Shown here: positions 59,294-64,000 of the stretch, one piece after another | How the letters are laid out: each line of letters starts with the position of its first letter | Position numbering within the stretch: position 1 is the first letter of the stretch | DNA from: Rhodobacteraceae bacterium WFHF2C18 | GTDB lineage: Bacteria > Pseudomonadota > Alphaproteobacteria > Rhodobacterales > Rhodobacteraceae | DNA: 64,000 bases | NCBI GenBank assembly: GCA_002166865.1 | Contig: NHTQ01000005.1 | Span: 62,001 to 126,000 of the forward strand | Direction of reading: 5' to 3' | Notes under the pieces: generated by a model | What the model saw: the letters and a program-made list of their open reading frames with translations, nothing else | Database searches by the model: none | What the model was told of the DNA's origin: nothing | Program-made: the position numbers and the translations under genes

Positions 59294-59910
59294 GCGACGT
59301 CCTCCTCGGTCAGCAGCCCGGCGGCCAGCAGACAATGCGCCCATCCTTCCGGCCCGTCAAACAGGTGCGTCTGCCACCCCCGAGCGCGTGCGGTGGCGAT
59401 GTTCTCGGGCCGGTCATCGGTGAACAGAAGCGCGCCGGGCGGCACGCCGCTGTCGCGTTCCAGCGTCTCGTAGATCGCCGGGGCGGGCTTGGCCTGCCGC
59501 AGTCGGGCCGAGATGTAGCGCCGGTCGAAACTGGCGAGAAAGGGATGGCGCGCCGCGCTCAGCGCGAAGTTCTCGGCGCCGAAGTTCGACAGGGCGAAGA
59601 CGGGCACGCCCCGCGCGCGCAGCGCCTGCAAGACCTGGACGGAGCCGGGGATTTCGGGGCTGGCCAGGTCGGCCCAGTTGTCGCGGAAATGCGCCAACGC
59701 CGGCGCCCAGTCGGGATGGGCCCGCGCGGTGGCCGCGATGGTTTCGAAGAAGGGGGCGCCGGCGTCGATCCGGGTCATCATGGCATCGATGTCCACGGCG
59801 GCGAAGAAGGCCGCGCTTTGCCGCGCCCCGAGAACCCGGTCGAAATAGCGCCGCGGGTGCCATTCGATCAGGACGTTGCCGATGTCGAACACCACGGCCT
59901 CTACCTGCAT
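59290..59910 (-). CDS. HAD-family phosphatase (YihX-like)
   Basis: A 206-residue HAD hydrolase. Motif I is VVFDIGNVLIEWHPRRYF, motif II FALSNFGAENF, the lysine lies in LRQAKPAPAIYETL and motif IV is LLFTDDRPENIATARARGW. The layout matches the YihX/glucose-1-phosphate phosphatase group. It overlaps the OCD-family gene by four bases. Confidence 0.83.
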   Translation of the reverse strand: MQVEAVVFDIGNVLIEWHPRRYFDRVLGARQSAAFFAAVDIDAMMTRIDAGAPFFETIAATARAHPDWAPALAHFRDNWADLASPEIPGSVQVLQALRARGVPVFALSNFGAENFALSAARHPFLASFDRRYISARLRQAKPAPAIYETLERDSGVPPGALLFTDDRPENIATARARGWQTHLFDGPEGWAHCLLAAGLLTEEDVA

Positions 59911-59920
59911 GCGATCCTCC

Positions 59921-60889
59921 TTAGCGGCGCCGGGCGGTGCGACCGGCGATGACCCTGGTATCCTTGGCCGATTCCCGCCACAGCAAGTAGAGCCCCGAGC
60001 CCAGGATCAGCGCGATCCCGAGCCAGGCGGTGCGGTCGGGCCAGGTGCCGAAGACCGTCACCCCCCACACGATCGCCATGGGCATGGCGACGTATTCGAA
60101 GGGCGCGGCGAAGGCGGCCTCGCTCAGGCGGTAGGCCTGACTGATGAACAGCCCGCCCAGCACCCCGGTCACCCCGAGCATCAAGAGCAGCGGCACGTCG
60201 CCCCAGGCCACCGGCCCCCATTGGCGCAACAGGAAGTCGAGCGAGGGATGCCCCTGACCGGCGAAATGGCCGTGGCCCAGGCCAAGGCCGAAGAGCGCAC
60301 TGGCCACCAGAAAGGTGAGCTGGATGTAGACCGCCATCGTGGGGGCGGTTTCGGTGCCGCCGATCTTGCGCGTGAGCATGTGCAGCGTCGCGTAGAGCAC
60401 GGCCGCGGCGACGGGAAACAGGGACGCCAGTTGAAAGGCCGCGGTGCCCGGCTTGACGATCACCAGCACCCCGGCGAAGCCCACGGCCACGGCGGCCCAC
60501 CGGCGCGGGCCCACCACCTCGCCCAGGAAGATCACCGAAAAGACCGTGATGACCAGCGGCGAGACGAAGAAGATCGCCGTGGCATCCGCGATCGGCATGG
60601 CCGCGAGGCCCAGGAAAAGGCACATGTTGGCGAAAACCACGCAGAGCCCGCGCAGAAGGTGCGCCAGGGGCCGTCGCGTGCGCAGCACGGCCAACCCGCC
60701 GGCGAAGGGCATGATCAGCCCGAAGAAGACCACCAGCCCCACGCAGGCCCGGATGAAGACCACCTGGTGCAGCGCGTAGCTTCCGGACAGGAACTTGATG
60801 CCCACGTCGTTGAGCGAAAAGCAGACCACCGCCGCCAGCGCGTAGGCGGCGCCGATCAGGTTGGCACGCTGAACGGTGGCTGTGGGCAT
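59921..60889 (-). CDS. EamA/DMT-superfamily transporter
   Basis: A 322-residue membrane protein with ten helices in two EamA repeats. It has LIGAAYALAAVVCFSLNDVG near the start and FEYVAMPMAIVWGVTVFGTW in the second half. It is the same type as the gene at 33131-34117, and the two share SLNDVGIKFLSGSYALHQVV-like wording. It lies ten bases before the HAD gene on the same strand. Confidence 0.83.
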   Translation of the reverse strand: MPTATVQRANLIGAAYALAAVVCFSLNDVGIKFLSGSYALHQVVFIRACVGLVVFFGLIMPFAGGLAVLRTRRPLAHLLRGLCVVFANMCLFLGLAAMPIADATAIFFVSPLVITVFSVIFLGEVVGPRRWAAVAVGFAGVLVIVKPGTAAFQLASLFPVAAAVLYATLHMLTRKIGGTETAPTMAVYIQLTFLVASALFGLGLGHGHFAGQGHPSLDFLLRQWGPVAWGDVPLLLMLGVTGVLGGLFISQAYRLSEAAFAAPFEYVAMPMAIVWGVTVFGTWPDRTAWLGIALILGSGLYLLWRESAKDTRVIAGRTARRR

Positions 60890-60904
60890 GGCGTCTCCGG
60901 CAAT

Positions 60905-60924
60905 CCCCGCGGCCGGCCGCGGGG
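60905..60924. terminator. Perfect 20-bp GC palindrome
   Basis: Arms CCCCGCGGCC and GGCCGCGGGG meet with no loop in the 86-base gap between the YaiI-like gene and the EamA gene. It probably acts as a weak terminator or message-end hairpin. No T-run is present. Confidence 0.5.
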
Positions 60925-60975
60925 CGCCTCCAAGAAACGGGAACCGCGCGGCCTTGTAAACCCCGCCTGCGCCGG

Positions 60976-61416
60976 TCAGCGCGCCCGGCGCAGTTCGCGT
61001 TCAAGCGCGTCGAGGAAGCGCGACCTGTCCGCCCTGGTGAAGCCCCTGCCGCCACCCTGCCGGAAGGGGTCGGCGGCGCGCAGGTCGGCCATCAGGTCGC
61101 GGGTGGCCAGGGCTGCGCCGACATTGCGCTCGGTCAGCGCCTCGCCATCCGGTTTCAGCACGCGCGCCCCAGCGGCCACGCATTTCGCGGCAAGGGGAAT
61201 GTCGGAGGTGATCACCACGTCGCCCGGCCCCGCACGATCGGCGATCCAGATGTCGGCGGCGTCGGGGCCCTCGGGCACGATCACGCTTTCGACCAGCGGG
61301 TTGCGCGCCGGCCGCAGACCGCCGTTGGAGACGAGCACCGTCTTCACCCCGTGGCGCGTGGCGACCCGCTCCACCTCGGCCTTGACCGGGCAGGCGTCGG
61401 CATCGACGTAGATCAT
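60976..61416 (-). CDS. YaiI/UPF0178 family protein (DUF188)
   Basis: A 146-residue protein with the hallmark start [20 protein letters not shown] and the PIN-like acidic residues [20 protein letters not shown]. The C-terminus has [21 protein letters not shown]. The family is conserved and may be a nuclease-like fold, but has no settled function. Its start is 13 bases after the HEPN gene, so they may share a transcript. Confidence 0.88.
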   Translation of the reverse strand: MIYVDADACPVKAEVERVATRHGVKTVLVSNGGLRPARNPLVESVIVPEGPDAADIWIADRAGPGDVVITSDIPLAAKCVAAGARVLKPDGEALTERNVGAALATRDLMADLRAADPFRQGGGRGFTRADRSRFLDALERELRRAR

Positions 61417-61429
61417 GTGGGCAAGCCTA

Positions 61430-61960
61430 TCAGCCGTTTTTCCCCACCGTCTGTGCCTGCTGGCGCGCCTGATTGACGCCGTGACCAGTGATGAGCACCC
61501 ATGCGGCGAACGCCTTCTTATCCAGCATGGGAACATCTCTGAGAGCCGCCATCGCGGTCTCCGCCATGTTCACGTACTTCACGGCATCATCTTTTTTGAA
61601 GCGAGCCGTCGGATCATAATCCGCTCGATGACGTTCCGCCTGAAGTTGTTTGAACGCATCAGCAAAATCTTTAATGGGTCGTGGAAAATTTTTTTCATGT
61701 GCGCGCTTGCACATTTTCAAGCTATCTGAATGCGCCAAACCGCGGTAGACCTCGACCCATGCCTTGTTGGATCGCTTCGCTTCCTGCGCGCCAACAAGAC
61801 TGTCGGCGCACATGCGCGCCAGCGCGTGAAACATAGCATAATAGCTGCTGCTGACGCTGCGCCGAAGCCGCCCCTGATCGGGCTTTTGTCCTTGCGGGAC
61901 CAGACGGCGCGCGGTTCTGAGAAAACCGTCGGCAAGTTTCCCGTCAGGCCGCGACGCCAC
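61430..61960 (-). CDS. HEPN-domain protein of a two-gene unit
   Basis: A 176-residue protein with a GTG start that overlaps the end of the upstream small gene by 17 bases. The helix [20 protein letters not shown] and the later [12 protein letters not shown] are typical of HEPN proteins. I do not see a clear R-x4-6-H nuclease motif; the nearest is R-x3-H in VYRGLAHSD. The coding sequence is clearly richer in A and T than its neighbours, which suggests transfer. A toxin-like or RNA-binding role is possible but unproven. Confidence 0.75.
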   Translation of the reverse strand: MASRPDGKLADGFLRTARRLVPQGQKPDQGRLRRSVSSSYYAMFHALARMCADSLVGAQEAKRSNKAWVEVYRGLAHSDSLKMCKRAHEKNFPRPIKDFADAFKQLQAERHRADYDPTARFKKDDAVKYVNMAETAMAALRDVPMLDKKAFAAWVLITGHGVNQARQQAQTVGKNG

Positions 61961-62222
61961 GGTCGATTTCCGATTGCAGTATCGGGAAGTATCCGCGCCA
62001 GTCCTCGCCAAGGGCCTTGCGCACCTTGTCGGTCAGGCCGAAGAAACGCCTGCCGATCATTTCCGGGTCTGCGTCGGTTTCGATTGTGAAGATGAGTCTG
62101 ATTTCCTCTTCATCCTCGTCAATTTCAATGGACTCCAGCCGAACATCCCGGATCACGCCCGGCTCGAAGCGATCGATGATCGCGCACCTGACCCGTTCCT
62201 TCAGATTGTTGTCGACTTGCAT
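61944..62222 (-). CDS. Small acidic partner of the HEPN protein
   Basis: A 92-residue protein starting MQVDNNLKERVRCAIIDRFE after a GGGAGG ribosome site. The middle IRDVRLESIEIDEDEEEIRL and IFTIETDADPEMIGRRFFGL alternate in a beta pattern, with helices at both ends. I see no G-S nucleotidyltransferase motif, so it is not an evident MNT antitoxin. The HEPN gene begins inside its 3' end. The two probably act together. The function is unknown. Confidence 0.68.
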   Translation of the reverse strand: MQVDNNLKERVRCAIIDRFEPGVIRDVRLESIEIDEDEEEIRLIFTIETDADPEMIGRRFFGLTDKVRKALGEDWRGYFPILQSEIDRGVAA

Positions 62223-62360
62223 TTCGCGGCCTCCCGTCAGGCAGATATTGCACCAACCTGCGGCGATGGACCAGTGGGTGCAGGCAAGGTGTGAATATTC
62301 AGTTAAGATTTGAATCCCGGATGTCACACCCGTTGCGATGTTGGCCTCACGTCAATTCGC

Positions 62361-63824
62361 CTACTTGGACTCTGACAGTTGCGTATTGATGTCCTCGCGC
62401 TTGACCTTGTATTCCTCGGGGATCGGCATGCGGTTGAAGGCGTCCAGCCCGGCGATCTTGTAGGCCTCGGCCAGCGTGGGGTAGTTGAAGGTGTTCTGCA
62501 CGAAGTAGTCCACCGTTCCCTTCAGGTTCAGGACCGCTTGGGCGATGTGGATGAGTTCGGTCGCGCCCTCGCCCACGATCTGCACGCCGAGCACGCGGCG
62601 CGTCTTGAGGCTGAACAGCATCTTCAGCATGCCGTGCTCCAGCCCCATGATGTGGCCGCGGCTGGTTTCGCGGAACCGGGCGACGCCGACCTCGTAGGGG
62701 ATGCCGCGTTCCTGCATCTCTTCCTCGGACATGCCGCAGGTGGAGATCTCGGGCACCGAGTAGATGCCGTAGGGAAACCACGGGCTTTCGGGCAGGGTGG
62801 GGGTATCCAGCGCGTGGCAGGCCGCGACCCGGCCCTGTTGCAGCGAGGTCGAGGCGAGGCTGGGGTGCCCGATCACGTCGCCGGCGGCATAGATGTGCGG
62901 CACCGCCGTCTGGTAGGTCTTGCGATCAACGCCGAGCCGGCCGCGGTGGTCGGTTTCCAGCCCCGCGGCTCCGAGGTCGAGCGTGGCGGTCGCCCCCATG
63001 CGGCCGGCGGCGAAAAGCAGCATCTCGGCGCGCACGTGGCGGCCGTTGGCCATCGAGACCTCGATGTGGGTGCCGGCATCCTCGATGGAGTCGATGGCCG
63101 ATCCCAGGCGCAGGTCGACGCCGTTTTCGCGGATCTGGTGCGTGAATTCCTGGATCAGGGTGCGGTCGATGAAATCGAGGAATGTCTGGCGCGGCTCGAT
63201 CAGCGTGACGTTGACGTCCAGCGCGGAGAACATGGTGGCGTATTCCACCCCGATGACCCCCGCGCCGACCACGATCAGGCTGCGCGGTATCTGGCCCAGT
63301 TCCAGGAACTCGTCGCTGTCCACGATGGTCGTCCCGTTGAACGGAACGCTGTCGGGGCGGTAGGTCCGCGTGCCCGTGGCGATGAGGAAACGATCGGCGG
63401 TCAGGCGCGTGACGTCGCCCGCCTCGGTCGCGACGTCCAGCTCATGGGCGCCGGTGAAGCGCGCCATGCCGCTCAGCGTGTCGACGTGGTTGCGGTTGAA
63501 CTGGTGCTCTAGGATGTCGACCTCGTAGTCCAGCGTCTTGTGCAGCCGCGCCTTGAGGTCCTGTGCCTCGATGTCCGGTTTCACCCGGTAGGAGCGGCCA
63601 TAGAAGCTGCGCTCGCGCCAGCCCGAAAGGTTCAGCACCGTCTCGCGCAGGGTCTTGGAGGGGATCGTGCCAGTGTGCACCGATACCCCGCCCAGCCGGT
63701 CGCGGCGGTCCACGACCAGCACCTTGCGCTTGAGCTTGCCCGCCTGGATCGCCGCCGCGCGGCCGGCGGGGCCCGAGCCGATGACGATCAGGTCGTAGTG
63801 GGTGCGGGCCGGTTTATCGCGCAT
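62361..63824 (-). CDS. sthA: Si-specific NAD(P)(+) transhydrogenase
   Basis: A 487-residue flavoprotein. FAD binding is at DLIVIGSGPAGRAAAIQAGK. The active-site region reads GGVSVHTGTIPSKTLRE, without the two redox cysteines of lipoamide dehydrogenases; loss of the disulfide is normal for soluble transhydrogenase. NAD(P) binding is at LIVVGAGVIGVEYATMFSAL, and VPEISTCGMSEEEMQ is in the dimerisation domain. It exchanges electrons between NADPH and NAD. The first 11 bases overlap the end of the next gene. Confidence 0.9.
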   Translation of the reverse strand: MRDKPARTHYDLIVIGSGPAGRAAAIQAGKLKRKVLVVDRRDRLGGVSVHTGTIPSKTLRETVLNLSGWRERSFYGRSYRVKPDIEAQDLKARLHKTLDYEVDILEHQFNRNHVDTLSGMARFTGAHELDVATEAGDVTRLTADRFLIATGTRTYRPDSVPFNGTTIVDSDEFLELGQIPRSLIVVGAGVIGVEYATMFSALDVNVTLIEPRQTFLDFIDRTLIQEFTHQIRENGVDLRLGSAIDSIEDAGTHIEVSMANGRHVRAEMLLFAAGRMGATATLDLGAAGLETDHRGRLGVDRKTYQTAVPHIYAAGDVIGHPSLASTSLQQGRVAACHALDTPTLPESPWFPYGIYSVPEISTCGMSEEEMQERGIPYEVGVARFRETSRGHIMGLEHGMLKMLFSLKTRRVLGVQIVGEGATELIHIAQAVLNLKGTVDYFVQNTFNYPTLAEAYKIAGLDAFNRMPIPEEYKVKREDINTQLSESK

Positions 63825-64000
63825 GAAGCGCCTCGGCGTGGAAGGCCACGTGATCCTCCATGAAACTGGACACGAAGAAATAGCTGTGGTCATAGCCCGG
63901 CTGCAGCCGGAAGGTGGAGCGCTGCCGCCGCTCGGCCGCGGCGGTTGCCAGGGCTTCGGGTTTCAGCAGGTGGATGAACTGGTCCTCGGTGCCGGTGTCG
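63814..64000 (-). CDS. fghA: S-formylglutathione hydrolase, C-terminal part
   Basis: Only the last 62 codons are in the window. The frame reads DQFIHLLKPEALATAAAERR and then LQPGYDHSYFFVSSFMEDHV, the GYDHSY block that holds the catalytic histidine of esterase D/S-formylglutathione hydrolase (FrmB). The stop TAA (63814-63816) lies just inside the start of sthA. The enzyme releases formate and glutathione in formaldehyde detoxification. Confidence 0.85.
   Translation of the reverse strand, partial: DTGTEDQFIHLLKPEALATAAAERRQRSTFRLQPGYDHSYFFVSSFMEDHVAFHAEALHAR

Noticed and set aside
61430-61960. HEPN protein called a proven toxin of an MNT-HEPN system
   Set aside because: The partner lacks the nucleotidyltransferase motif and the HEPN protein lacks a clear R-x4-6-H; only the two-gene arrangement is supported.

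Overview
The window is GC-rich, densely coded bacterial chromosome, most likely from an alphaproteobacterium of the Rhodobacteraceae/Roseobacter kind. The pointers are an ilvE / MarR / OmpR-type trio like the petP-petR regulators of Rhodobacter, ectoine and hydroxyectoine utilisation genes, an ALDH16-type double aldehyde dehydrogenase beside deoC, several spermidine/putrescine-type ABC importers, and short GC-rich palindromic repeats between genes. I found no rRNA, tRNA, CRISPR array, transposase or prophage gene.

Layout. 1-6653: a polyamine-type unit with an FAD oxidoreductase (cut by the window edge), potI/H/G/F-like importer genes, a divergent GntR/FCD regulator and a class III aminotransferase. 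6778-13638: ectoine/hydroxyectoine breakdown, with ectoine hydrolase (doeA/eutD) divergent from eutB-eutC-asnC-doeC-doeD. The deacetylase step (doeB/eutE) and the usual ectoine importers are not here. 13849-19479: a second polyamine-type ABC importer in the same direction, with a DUF1330 gene inside it and two unusually enlarged permeases. 19570-23504: ilvE, petP/petR-like regulators, a HAD phosphatase and a glutamine amidotransferase. 23607-29808: a leftward run of moaE, moaD, pgsA, uvrC, an SDR, a Ca/Na exchanger, a tiny membrane zinc-ribbon protein and a short SppA. 29917-35752: an ABC-2 exporter, a lipoprotein hydrolase, a CoxG-like protein, an EamA transporter, a CaiB-type CoA transferase and a HIT protein. 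35772-38310: a branching-type glycosyltransferase divergent from a sulfotransferase. 38491-41833: adenosine kinase, endonuclease III, an AraC-Ogt fusion and an OmpA lipoprotein. 41972-49455: ALDH16 and deoC, divergent from a manganese/zinc-type ABC importer. 49489-56204: a DgoK-like protein, a BLH-type phosphatase, a single-chain 5-oxoprolinase/hydantoinase, a coiled-coil protein and another class III aminotransferase. 56279-64000: zapE, an alpha/beta hydrolase, an ornithine cyclodeaminase family protein, HAD, EamA and YaiI proteins, a HEPN pair of lower GC, sthA and the end of S-formylglutathione hydrolase.

The first 20 kb look like uptake and breakdown of nitrogen-rich compatible solutes and polyamines: the amine is imported, transaminated and oxidised into central metabolism. 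A palindrome centred on TTTGATCAAA lies before the potF operon, before the aminotransferase at 5256 and before the distant aminotransferase at 54855-56204, which suggests that one GntR-family protein controls all three. Gaps between convergent genes often hold one of several palindromic repeat families, which probably serve as transcription ends. The most unusual items are the putative operator set, the ectoine-plus-PotABCD arrangement with oversized permeases, the HEPN pair and the repeat families at convergent gene ends.
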